Assembly (NCBI GenBank): GCA_018333075.1
Contig: BORH01000021.1
Location: forward strand, 1-64,000
Direction of reading: 5' to 3'
DNA from: Heyndrickxia sporothermodurans
Lineage (GTDB): Bacteria; Bacillota; Bacilli; Bacillales; Bacillaceae_C
Length of the DNA: 64,000 nucleotides
The position numbers were made by a program, and so were the translations under genes. Below are positions 39,620 to 47,769 of this stretch, piece after piece. The notes below the pieces were generated by a model, which was not told the origin of the DNA, ran no database searches, and was given only the letters and a program-made list of their open reading frames with translations. How positions within the stretch are numbered: position 1 is the first letter of the stretch; the number at the start of each line of letters is the position of its first letter.

Positions 39620-41125
39620 ATGGATTTTTTTAAAAAGAGGAAAACTCAAAAGCTTCAAAAGCAAGAGCAAAAAGAAGAACAGAAAAAAGAAAGTAATAAG
39701 CCAAAGTCTCAAGATGTTACAGAGGCAAAATATATAAATAGTCGAACTGGAATGGAATTTTCCCTTACCTTTGTTTCTACAGTGGTGGATGAAGAAATCA
39801 TTCAAAAGGATATTTTACCTTATTTATTAGAAGGCGATTTTGCGACTATAGGGGATCTGAAAAAGCTGCTTCCTGTCCCTGATACAGAAATTACAACAGA
39901 TAGTTCAAAGGTAACCCAAAAGATTTATAATGGCTACGTTTTATTACAGGTTGAAACAGATGAAGGAAAGTATGCATTTATTTCTGCACAAAAAGAAATA
40001 TCACGAACAGTAAGTGCTCCAGAAATTGAATTTAGTGTAATCGGCCCGAAGGAAGCATTTATCGAATCGATTGATCAAAATTTAAACCTTATTCGTAAGA
40101 GACTTCCTGTAAAAGATTTAATCATTGAAGAATTGACAATAGGGAAATTATCTAAAACAAAAATAGCAATCCTTTATATGGAAAAAATTGTGGATATGGA
40201 AAATGTTCAAACAATTAAGCAGCGACTCAATATTTTGGACTTTGATTCAGTTAGCGACAGCTCCTTTGTTGAACAATTGATTGCGGATAATTCAGCCTCA
40301 CCTTTTCCACAATTTTTAGATACGGAAAGACCAGACCGAGCAGCTGGTGTTTTAAGTCAAGGAAAAGTTGTTCTCATTGTCGATGGATCACCACATGCAT
40401 TAATCGGTCCTACTACATTAATAGAATTCTTCGTTTCATTTGAAGATTATTATATTAACTGGCTTATTGCCACTTTTTTTAGATTGCTGCGTATTTTTTC
40501 AACTGTTTTTTCAATTATAATTACACCTTTATACGTAGCGGCATTAACATTTCACTATCAAATGGTACCAAGAGCTGTAATGGCAACACTCATAAGTTCA
40601 CGGCAAGGGGTTCCATTACCACCGATACTGGAAGCGTTAGTATTAGAAATTACTATTGAGCTGTTACGAGAAGCTGGTGCCAGACTTCCGACAAAAATCG
40701 GCCAAACAATCGGTATCGTGGGTGGTATCGTTATTGGGACTGCTTCGGTAGAAGCTGGGTTAACAAGTAATGTATTATTAATTTTTGTTGCACTTGCAGC
40801 CCTTGCCTCATTCGTAACTCCCATTTACAAAATAGGGAACACCATTCGTCTTATTCGTTTTCCGTTTTTAATCTTTGCTCAAGTGTGGGGATTACTAGGA
40901 ATCGTATTTTGTTTCTGTATCCTACTAACTCATTTATCTCGTTTAACATCATTAGGCAGACCTTATTTAGAACCGATTTTTCCACCAAGAATAAAAGACA
41001 TAAAGGATACTATTTTTCGCTTAGGTTTTAATATGAATGCCCTGCGACCACAATTTTCACGGACAAAAGATGTTTCTCGTTTTCCTCCTGAAAAAGCAAA
41101 GAAAAAGCTAGATATTGATGAATAA
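39620..41125 (+). CDS. Germinant receptor A subunit (GerA family)
   Basis: The 501-residue protein is the A subunit of a Ger-type germinant receptor in the spore inner membrane. It has a charged, Lys/Glu-rich N-terminal tail (1-35), a large cytoplasmic domain and membrane helices from about residue 280, with the conserved ERPDRAAGVLSQGKVVLIVDGSP and the PFLIFAQVWGLLGI region. It opens the operon A-B-C. The germinant (amino acid, nucleoside or sugar) cannot be read from sequence. Confidence 0.9.
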   Translation: MDFFKKRKTQKLQKQEQKEEQKKESNKPKSQDVTEAKYINSRTGMEFSLTFVSTVVDEEIIQKDILPYLLEGDFATIGDLKKLLPVPDTEITTDSSKVTQKIYNGYVLLQVETDEGKYAFISAQKEISRTVSAPEIEFSVIGPKEAFIESIDQNLNLIRKRLPVKDLIIEELTIGKLSKTKIAILYMEKIVDMENVQTIKQRLNILDFDSVSDSSFVEQLIADNSASPFPQFLDTERPDRAAGVLSQGKVVLIVDGSPHALIGPTTLIEFFVSFEDYYINWLIATFFRLLRIFSTVFSIIITPLYVAALTFHYQMVPRAVMATLISSRQGVPLPPILEALVLEITIELLREAGARLPTKIGQTIGIVGGIVIGTASVEAGLTSNVLLIFVALAALASFVTPIYKIGNTIRLIRFPFLIFAQVWGLLGIVFCFCILLTHLSRLTSLGRPYLEPIFPPRIKDIKDTIFRLGFNMNALRPQFSRTKDVSRFPPEKAKKKLDIDE

Positions 41126-41412
41126 CATATCGTAATTAGAGATTAACAATCAGAGACGATAGAAATCTCCACAAAGATTAAATGAATGTCCTTTCGAAAT
41201 TTAAGTTATAAAAAAGCTAGCATCTTGTTTATTAGATTAAATAGTCAAAAAACCATCTTAGGTAGAAAACATAAAAGTATCTAATAAACAGATGCTTGCC
41301 TAGTAAAAAGGAAAACTTTTAAGCACTCATACTAATTACTTTTGAACAAATACTATAATATTTTTTTACCATTTATACCAATCATATTCTTAGCTCATTC
41401 GGGGGGCTTATT
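41126..41412. other. gerA-gerB gap of 287 bp with a long inverted repeat
   Basis: The gap is unusually large for a ger operon. It contains AGCATCT-T-GTTTATTAGAT at 41219-41237 and its near-exact inverse, ATCTAATAAACAGATGCT, at 41279-41296, with a 41-nt loop. I see no gene. The Shine-Dalgarno of gerB is GGGGGG before ATG 41413. Confidence 0.6.
41219..41296. repeat. 18-bp inverted repeat between gerA and gerB
   Basis: The two arms match over 18 bp with a single extra T in the left arm; the spacer is 41 nt. As RNA this gives a long hairpin. There is no T-tract after it, so it is not a normal terminator. It could protect or process the mRNA and thereby set the ratio of A to B/C subunits. Confidence 0.65.
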
Positions 41413-42501
41413 ATGCAAACTATACCAGAAAACCGAAAAATTTCTCCGCAGCTTATTTTTTTTACAATTCACGGGATGCAATTCGGTGTAGGTATATTAG
41501 GCTTCCAACGGATTATTGCTCAAACCGCAGGATACGATTCATGGATGTCTATCATTATTGCAGGCTTAAGTACTGCAATAATAATGTGGATTATGATGAA
41601 AATTGTGGAAATTGGAAACAAAGATCTCGCTGGGACACAAATATATGTCTTTGGAAAATGGCTTGGTACACTTTTTAATATATTTTTTATTTTATATTAC
41701 ACATTATATATGGCAACAATCGTTCGTACCTACATCGAAGTTGTACAGGTCTGGATGTTCGCAGACTTAAATGTATTTATTTTTTCTTTTTTCTTTTTAA
41801 TCCTTTGTATATACATCGTGTCTGGAGGATTTAGAACAGTAACAGCTATGATGTTTTTCAGTGTTGCTCTGCCCTCCTATTTAGTAATATTATTTGCATT
41901 CACATTACCTTATGCGGATTTTAGACACTTTCTTCCGATGTTTAATCATTCATTTAAGGAAGTTATTATAGCCTCAGGTCAAATGTCACTAACTTATTTA
42001 GGATATGAAACATTTCTGGTTTACTATCCATTTATCAAAAACTATGAAAAATCAAAAAAATGGGCATTTATTAGCTTGACCACATCATGCGTTTTATTCT
42101 TATATATTGCTGTTATTTCTTTTGCCTACTATAGTGAAGAACAAATCCAAAAATATATATGGGCCACATTAACGACCTGGAAAATTGTTCATCTCCCAGT
42201 AGTAGAACGTTTTGAATATGTTGGAATTGCCAATTGGTGTCTTATTATATTACCAAATACATCACTGGCATTGTGGTGTGCGAGTCGGCTAGTAAAACAA
42301 ACCTTAAAAATCTCTCAAAGAAAAAGTATTTACGTGCTCAGCTTAATCGCATTTATCGGTGTTCAATTTTTTATAACTCGGCAACAGATTGATATTTTAA
42401 GTACTTTAGTTGGAAAAATTGGTTTTTTAGTAACTCAAATATATATCCCCATCCTCTTCATCCTTTTAATAATTGTTAAGAAGGTGAAAAAAAAGACATG
42501 A
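41413..42501 (+). CDS. Germinant receptor B subunit (GerB family transporter-like)
   Basis: The 362-residue protein has ten predicted membrane helices and belongs to the amino acid/polyamine-organocation-type spore permease family. Typical segments are SPQLIFFTIHGMQFGVGILGF near the start and GGFRTVTAMMFF. The B subunit forms the ligand-binding transmembrane part of the receptor. Its stop overlaps the start of the C subunit (ATGA). Confidence 0.9.
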   Translation: MQTIPENRKISPQLIFFTIHGMQFGVGILGFQRIIAQTAGYDSWMSIIIAGLSTAIIMWIMMKIVEIGNKDLAGTQIYVFGKWLGTLFNIFFILYYTLYMATIVRTYIEVVQVWMFADLNVFIFSFFFLILCIYIVSGGFRTVTAMMFFSVALPSYLVILFAFTLPYADFRHFLPMFNHSFKEVIIASGQMSLTYLGYETFLVYYPFIKNYEKSKKWAFISLTTSCVLFLYIAVISFAYYSEEQIQKYIWATLTTWKIVHLPVVERFEYVGIANWCLIILPNTSLALWCASRLVKQTLKISQRKSIYVLSLIAFIGVQFFITRQQIDILSTLVGKIGFLVTQIYIPILFILLIIVKKVKKKT

Positions 42502-43562
42502 AAAAGGTTTGTTTATGCTTTATCAGCTTAGTTTTCTTATCCGGATGTGTTGAACAGCAAGTTATTGATAAATTAAATATTGAAACTGCTCAAGGATATG
42601 ATTTAGAAGAAAACAATCTATTAAAAGGTACGATACTATACTCACAGTATCTTCCAGATAAAAGTGTCCAAAATCAAACTTTATCAACTGTCGCTAAAAC
42701 AAGTCGAGATGTGCTTTCAGATTTAGAGAAAAACTCAAATAAACCATTAGTAACAGGTGGATTACAGGTCGTTCTATTTAGCGATAGCATTTCTAAACAC
42801 GGCTTTGTCAGCCTAGTGGATTCATTACAAAGGGATCCAAATATTGGTTCAAGAATATTATTAGCAGTTACTGAGGGAAGCGCAGAAAATGTCTTGAAGG
42901 GTATATACGGATACGAAGGAAATGGGACCTATATTAGTGACATGCTTAAGCATAATATAGAGCGACGGGATGTTCCAAAAGTAAATCTCCATTTATTTGG
43001 AGCTTATTATGAACAAATAGGGAGGGATCCTTACTTACCGCTTATTCAAAAAAAAGGGATGAATCAACTAAAATTAACCGGTATTGCATTATTTAAAGAA
43101 GATAAATATGTTAAAAAAATTCCATCAAATAAAATGTTCTATTTTAAGCTCCTAGTTGATAAATACAGTGAAGGAAGTCAAGTAGTTGAAGTGGGTAAAT
43201 ATCAAGCAGTTGTTCGAAGCATTCACTCAAAAAATAAATTTAAGGTAAATAAACATAAATCGCCTTATGAGATTGTCATTCACATTAAAGTAAATGCTGT
43301 TGTTCGCGAATATTCAGGTCAAAAAGCAACCTATCCAGTAATAAAAAGAATAGAAAAAAAAATGGAGAAGGATATTAAGAAGGAATCTTTAAAAATGCTA
43401 AAATCCTTTCAGAAAAAAGGAATTGATCCAGTTGGCATTGGATTCCGAGTAAAAACTTCAACGAAACATTTCAATCATCAATTATGGAAAAAACAATATA
43501 AAAATGTCACCTTTAAGGTCATACCAGAGGTTCAAATTATGGAAAGTGGTACTGTAGAATAA
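42498..43562 (+). CDS. Germinant receptor C subunit (Ger(x)C lipoprotein)
   Basis: The 354-residue precursor has a lipoprotein signal ending LSGC (Cys near residue 17) and three extracytoplasmic Ger(x)C domains. Features include VIDKLNIETAQGYDLEE and the C-terminal helix-rich part (KRIEKKMEKDIKKESLKMLKSFQKKGIDPVGIG). It overlaps gerB by 4 bp. It completes the operon before a terminator. Confidence 0.9.
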   Translation: MKKVCLCFISLVFLSGCVEQQVIDKLNIETAQGYDLEENNLLKGTILYSQYLPDKSVQNQTLSTVAKTSRDVLSDLEKNSNKPLVTGGLQVVLFSDSISKHGFVSLVDSLQRDPNIGSRILLAVTEGSAENVLKGIYGYEGNGTYISDMLKHNIERRDVPKVNLHLFGAYYEQIGRDPYLPLIQKKGMNQLKLTGIALFKEDKYVKKIPSNKMFYFKLLVDKYSEGSQVVEVGKYQAVVRSIHSKNKFKVNKHKSPYEIVIHIKVNAVVREYSGQKATYPVIKRIEKKMEKDIKKESLKMLKSFQKKGIDPVGIGFRVKTSTKHFNHQLWKKQYKNVTFKVIPEVQIMESGTVE

Positions 43563-43585
43563 GCACAGTTTTACAGTGTGTATCA

Positions 43586-43619
43586 AAAACAACCTGTTAT
43601 ACATTTAACAGGTTGTTTT
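43586..43619. terminator. Convergent terminator behind gerC and the FtsW-like gene
   Basis: AAAACAACCTGTTA (43586-43599) pairs perfectly with TAACAGGTTGTTTT (43606-43619) and ends transcription of both converging genes. Confidence 0.8.
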
Positions 43620-43634
43620 AATGATATGCATTAT

Positions 43635-44807
43635 TTATTTTTCATTTCCAAACATATATTTTTTATAGTGATATCTTATAGAAAAAATTAAACCCATCGC
43701 AAACATGTTCCCCATTAAGGAGCTTCCCCCGTAACTAATAAACGGCAAAGGGATACCAGTGATCGGCAAAAGTCCAATTGTCATTCCTATATTTTCAAAT
43801 ACATGAAAGGTAATCATCGCAATGACGCCTGCACATATATAGGAATAAAAACTGTTTTTTGTTTCAAGACTAGCTTTTGTTATATGATAGATAAGCATAA
43901 AAAATAAACTAACAACGACACTAGCACCAATAAATCCAAAATTCTCTCCAATCATACTGAAAATAAAATCGGTTTGTCTTTCAGGAATATTTACTTCAGT
44001 CAAATTCATCCCTTTTCCGAGGGTTTGACCAGAACCAATTGCTAGAAGAGAATTGATTAATTGATATCCAGCATCACTTTTATATTGATACGGATCTAAC
44101 CAAGAATAAATCCGGTTAAATTGATAAGGTTTTACATGTAAATACTTTTCAAGAACTTCAGGCATCCAAACAACAAAATAAAGAATCGTTCCAGCTATTA
44201 AAGTTCCTCCTCCAAAAATCGGAAGCAGCAATTTCCACGTAATTCCTGAAACGAAAATAACACCTAAAAGAATCGATACGACTACGAGACCTGTTCCTAA
44301 ATCAGGCTGCTGCATAATTAATAAAAGCGGAAAACCAGCAATCATCCCCAACTTTATTAATAACCAGAAATCGGTTTTTACTGATTTTATTAGATATTTT
44401 TCATGATGGTCTTCAATGGCTCTCGCCAATGTGATAATCACAAAAACCTTTACTATTTCCGATGGCTGAAAAGTTCCCATGAAAGGAACTGTAAACCAGC
44501 TTTTCTGCCCTTTCGTTACATGTGCAATACTTTCTGGAGCAATAATCAAAAATCCTAATAATAATATGCCGAAAGCATAAAGATACCAGGATAGCTTTTT
44601 CAATTGATCTGAATCAAAATGTATTGTCACAGCAACAATACAAATACCTACCACATACCATACAACTTGCTTTAATAAATAATTTTGATCTAATTGCCCC
44701 GTTTTCTGTGCACTATAAATGGAAACTAAACTAACCAAGCACATTAACATTAGGGTTAATACAAGCCCATAATCTATTTTTGAAGTTTTCCCCGGTTGAG
44801 AAGTCAT
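43635..44807 (-). CDS. FtsW/RodA/SpoVE family peptidoglycan glycosyltransferase, copy 1
   Basis: The 390-residue SEDS protein has about ten membrane helices and the signature regions FQPSEIVKVFVI, MQQPDLGTGLVV, PERQTDFIFSMIGENFG and GIPLPFISYGGSS. SEDS proteins polymerise peptidoglycan together with a class B PBP. I place the start at ATG 44805-44807 (MTSQPGKTSKIDYG), ten bases after AGGAG; the frame extends to 44867 without a Shine-Dalgarno. A second homologue lies at 56666. Which of them, if either, is rod-shape, division or sporulation-specific is unclear. Confidence 0.85.
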   Translation of the reverse strand: MTSQPGKTSKIDYGLVLTLMLMCLVSLVSIYSAQKTGQLDQNYLLKQVVWYVVGICIVAVTIHFDSDQLKKLSWYLYAFGILLLGFLIIAPESIAHVTKGQKSWFTVPFMGTFQPSEIVKVFVIITLARAIEDHHEKYLIKSVKTDFWLLIKLGMIAGFPLLLIMQQPDLGTGLVVVSILLGVIFVSGITWKLLLPIFGGGTLIAGTILYFVVWMPEVLEKYLHVKPYQFNRIYSWLDPYQYKSDAGYQLINSLLAIGSGQTLGKGMNLTEVNIPERQTDFIFSMIGENFGFIGASVVVSLFFMLIYHITKASLETKNSFYSYICAGVIAMITFHVFENIGMTIGLLPITGIPLPFISYGGSSLMGNMFAMGLIFSIRYHYKKYMFGNEK

Positions 44808-45140
44808 GCTTTCACGTCTCCTAAATAAATCTAACAAAATATAACCACTTTGCAATGGAATGTTCATTTAAAAAGAATAACCCTGAAATTCGTTCAAGTG
44901 ATCATCCGTGTCTAAAAAACACATACTTTCATTATACTTAATCATGTCAAAGGAACAAAGAAACAAATTGTACCAAGGATACTATTGTATAATATTTTTT
45001 CGTATTCATCCAATGAATTCTTTTAAGCCTTATTTATTGTATGAAATTTAACTTCTATATACAATACTAATAGTACCTTTTACTAATATTTTAGTATTTC
45101 AGGACAAATGCTACTACTCATCTATATGGAGGGAATAATT
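44808..45140. other. Divergent intergenic region, about 330 bp
   Basis: It separates the FtsW-like gene and the thioredoxin-like gene, which are transcribed away from each other. It is AT-rich. I see no gene and no obvious palindromic operator. Confidence 0.35.
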
Positions 45141-45458
45141 ATGAAAGAAATACAAACAATAGAAGCTTTTGAAGAGATTATTGCAAGTTCTGAGCCTGTA
45201 ATTGTAAAGTTCTATGCGGGATGGTGTCCAGATTGTACACGAATGAATATGTTTATTGACGAAATAATCAATGATTATGGTCAATATAAATGGTATGAAA
45301 TAAATCGTGATAATTTCCCTGAGCTTGCTGAAAAGTACAATGTTATGGGAATTCCAAGCCTGCTAATTTATCAAAACGGGGAAAAAACAGCTCATTTACA
45401 CAGTGCTAATGCAAAAAGTCCTGAACAAGTGAGAGATTTCCTAGAAAGTCAAAATTAA
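45141..45458 (+). CDS. Thioredoxin-family protein with CPDC active site
   Basis: The 105-residue cytoplasmic protein has a thioredoxin fold with the redox motif in AGWCPDCTRMN and the cis-proline segment MGIPSLLIYQNGEK. The CPDC centre differs from the CGPC of thioredoxin A. ATG at 45141 has GGAGGG seven bases upstream; the frame extends to 45108 but without support. A single-gene unit; substrate unknown. Confidence 0.82.
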   Translation: MKEIQTIEAFEEIIASSEPVIVKFYAGWCPDCTRMNMFIDEIINDYGQYKWYEINRDNFPELAEKYNVMGIPSLLIYQNGEKTAHLHSANAKSPEQVRDFLESQN

Positions 45459-45883
45459 TAAACTCTAAGAGTATGTTAGTAATCCAAATAGATTAAATCA
45501 CTTAATCATTCCATAGAAGTTTTGTTTTGTTAAACGCCTCTATTCATAAGGGGCGTTTATATCCTGGCTTATCCTTTTTCACTCCTAAATTTACAATACT
45601 TCAATTTCTGTATATAGTAAGAATGCTTAAAGAACCCACTTAATAAGCTCCTTTGAAAACTCCACCATACTTATATATATCTATATTCAAGTTACTTTCC
45701 TTTTTAACAGAATTTCTTGCCTACCAAGAAAACTTCATGCCATTTTAGTTTGATACTTTACCTAATGGGTAATCTATATTTAAAGTTCTTTTTAGATCGT
45801 TTTTCACACATTTTTAGTAATTAAAAGGAATAAAAAAATTATTTTTCATTAATTTCACTTGAGTGTTAGAAAGGGGAAAATTT
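45459..45883. other. Intergenic region of 425 bp
   Basis: A stem AAACGCCTC / GGGGCGTTT (about 45532-45559) lies 75 bp behind the thioredoxin-like gene but lacks a T-tract, so it is at best a weak terminator. The remainder is AT-rich and I see no gene. Confidence 0.35.
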
Positions 45884-46021
45884 ATGCTTTGGACAATTAT
45901 AGGAATTCTTATCGTACTTTGGATTTTGGGTTTACTGGCACATATCGCTGGAGGTTTCATTCACATCCTTCTCGTTATAGCAGTAATTATTTTTATTATT
46001 AAATTGATTAAACGCATATAA
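45884..46021 (+). CDS. lmo0937-type small membrane protein (45 residues)
   Basis: The peptide MLWTIIGILIVLWILGLLAH... is almost wholly hydrophobic, with two helices split by GG (residues 23-24) and a basic tail (KLIKRI). This matches the short membrane proteins of the lmo0937 family (DUF5670), which are stress-associated in Listeria; function is unknown. The Shine-Dalgarno AAAGGGG lies six bases upstream, and a strong terminator follows directly. Confidence 0.8.
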   Translation: MLWTIIGILIVLWILGLLAHIAGGFIHILLVIAVIIFIIKLIKRI

Positions 46022-46028
46022 TGTTAAA

Positions 46029-46056
46029 AAAAGCCGTAGTACAACGGCTTTTTTTT
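46029..46056. terminator. Terminator behind the small membrane protein
   Basis: AAGCCGT and ACGGCTT form a stem with a short loop and a run of eight or nine T residues on the plus strand; A residues on the other side allow use in both directions. Confidence 0.85.
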
Positions 46057-46081
46057 TACATAAAGGTAAATCTACTCGATT

Positions 46082-46969
46082 CTATAATAAATCTATTTTC
46101 AATTGATAGGCAATTTCGGTAAGATATTTTTCTAATACTTGAATCCCATTAAAATGAGTAAGCATTCCTTGAAAAATATAAGTTTTTATTTCCTTCTTAT
46201 TCGTCTCATTAAGTAAAAAATGAATAATATCTAATAGTTCTTCTTTTTTTGAATTCGGATAATGACTCCTATCAATTTCCTTTTCCATCACATGAAGTAG
46301 CTCTTTTACTTTTTCATGTGGAGAAATTTGCTTTTTCTTGTAATCACAAATGAATTCCTCAATTTTGGAGCCTTTTACAATTGGCTCTTCTCCATTTTCT
46401 AAAAATCCTTTAACCATATCATCGATCCGTTTTAAAATAAATTCCGCAAGACGCTGCAAATCAACGATAATCCCATCAAAAACGGTAAGTTTTATATAGG
46501 AGTTCTTTATTCCCTCACAAGCGAGGATAATATCACAAATAAACGGATGAATCTTGTCTCCATAGATCGAGGTTATGCTTTTTTCTGTGTTTTTTAAAGC
46601 TTGAAAGCTATTTTTCGCTAAAAATTGACGCAGTTCTTTATTAATTGACTGGTTTTGCTCGCGAAAATACATAACAATAAAATCTCGATGTTCAATAAAA
46701 AACTCGAATTGACCAATAATTTGTTTTTTCATTATCTCACGAGGAGATAGCTTTTCTTCTTGTATTTCATTCATTTTTTGATAAATTTTATCACTATAGT
46801 GTTGAAAAATAGCAAGTAGGAGCTCCTCTTTTGAAGAAAAATAATTATAAAAAGCTCCCTTTGATATCCCATATTTACTTACTATATCTTGGACGGAAGT
46901 TGATTGATATCCTTTCTCTGCAAAAAGCTTAATGGCACATTCAATCATTTCCATTCTTCTTTGCTTCAT
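46082..46969 (-). CDS. TetR-family regulator, YerO-like
   Basis: The 295-residue protein has an N-terminal TetR helix-turn-helix (about 1-50: KLFAEKGYQSTSVQDIVSKYGISKGAFYNYFSSKEELL) and an unusually long ligand domain. The length fits YerO of B. subtilis (about 289 residues), which sits beside swrC/yerP and represses it. Here it is separated from the swrC-like gene by a small alarmone synthetase gene. I prefer ATG at 46969, seven bases after GGAGG; the ATG at 46975 is too close to the Shine-Dalgarno. Confidence 0.82.
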   Translation of the reverse strand: MKQRRMEMIECAIKLFAEKGYQSTSVQDIVSKYGISKGAFYNYFSSKEELLLAIFQHYSDKIYQKMNEIQEEKLSPREIMKKQIIGQFEFFIEHRDFIVMYFREQNQSINKELRQFLAKNSFQALKNTEKSITSIYGDKIHPFICDIILACEGIKNSYIKLTVFDGIIVDLQRLAEFILKRIDDMVKGFLENGEEPIVKGSKIEEFICDYKKKQISPHEKVKELLHVMEKEIDRSHYPNSKKEELLDIIHFLLNETNKKEIKTYIFQGMLTHFNGIQVLEKYLTEIAYQLKIDLL

Positions 46970-46995
46970 ACTCATTCCTCCAAAAATAGATGTTA

Positions 46996-47013
46996 CATGA
47001 CTTAACAGTCATG
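46996..47013. promoter_or_regulatory. Palindrome between tetR and the alarmone synthetase gene
   Basis: CATGACT-TAAC-AGTCATG is a perfect 7-bp inverted repeat with a 4-bp spacer, 27 bp upstream of the TetR start. Its arm AGTCAT also occurs in the GACCAGTCA half-sites before the RND gene, so it may be an autoregulatory operator of the TetR protein. Confidence 0.5.
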
Positions 47014-47019
47014 CTCATC

Positions 47020-47658
47020 TCACATCGGTAAGAATAATGTATCTCTAACCGCATCAATCGTTGAAATTTCATCACGAATATTTTTCATTTTTTCATCAAG
47101 CAGCATCACACTATCAGCAGCTTCTTTTAATTCATCTCGTAAATAATCAGGTATTTCTCGATTATATTTATAAAATATTTTATGCTCTAGACTTGCCCAG
47201 AAATCCATAGCCAATGTTCGAAGTTGTATTTCAGCATATACTTGTTCTACAGTATAAGTCAAATGAACAGGCAATTGAACAATCAGATGTAGACTTTGAT
47301 ACCCATTTTTCTTTGGAAAACGTATATAATCCTTTACTTCAACTACTTTTATATCTTGTCTTTTGTGGAATAATTGGTAGATATCATAAATATCAGAAAC
47401 AAAGGAACAGACAACTCTCACACCTATAATGTCAAATAGATTTTCCTTCGCACTTTTTAGTGATACCTCTATCCCCTTTCTCTCAAGCTTATCTTTTATA
47501 CTTTTCGGTGTTTTGATTCTTGTTTTTATATGTTCAATTGGACTCGTTTTCCCATTAAACATGGCTTCTTCAACCATAATATTGATTTTTGTTTTCAGCT
47601 CATCCAATCCAAATTTATATGGTAATAAAAATTCCTTCCATTCAATAATGTCATTCAT
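47020..47658 (-). CDS. Small alarmone synthetase, RelP/YwaC type
   Basis: The 212-residue protein is a stand-alone (p)ppGpp synthetase without hydrolase domain. It aligns along its whole length with B. subtilis YwaC (SasA/RelP), e.g. DIIGVRVVCSFVSDIYDIY, VKDYIRFPKKNGYQSLHLIV, AEIQLRTLAMDFWASLEHKI. Such enzymes are induced by cell-envelope stress and slow growth. I place the start at ATG 47658 (MNDIIEWKEF), nine bases after AGGAG; the frame extends to 47694. It lies head-to-head with the RND exporter gene, behind shared repeat sites, and upstream of tetR in the same direction. Confidence 0.88.
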   Translation of the reverse strand: MNDIIEWKEFLLPYKFGLDELKTKINIMVEEAMFNGKTSPIEHIKTRIKTPKSIKDKLERKGIEVSLKSAKENLFDIIGVRVVCSFVSDIYDIYQLFHKRQDIKVVEVKDYIRFPKKNGYQSLHLIVQLPVHLTYTVEQVYAEIQLRTLAMDFWASLEHKIFYKYNREIPDYLRDELKEAADSVMLLDEKMKNIRDEISTIDAVRDTLFLPM

Positions 47659-47700
47659 ATATCTAATCTCCTGTAACAAAGTTTTCACTTGCAATTGAAC

Positions 47701-47742
47701 GACCAGTCATTTATATTTTATAGTGTTATGACCAGTCAGTCA
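47701..47742. promoter_or_regulatory. Repeated GACCAGTCA half-sites in the alarmone synthetase - RND divergent promoter
   Basis: GACCAGTCA occurs at 47701-47709 and again inside TGACCAGTCAGTCA (47729-47742). The second site holds the inverted arrangement TGAC.AGTCA typical of TetR operators such as TGACTGACTGGTCA. They lie between the divergent starts, so one regulator can control both the alarmone synthetase and the exporter. The YerO-like TetR is the obvious candidate. Confidence 0.65.
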
Positions 47743-47769
47743 AATGATTAAAAGGAGTGAAAAAATCGA

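Noticed and set aside
45532-45559. AAACGCCTC / GGGGCGTTT hairpin as a terminator
   Set aside because: The stem is good but no T-tract follows in either direction, so it is noted only in the intergenic entry.
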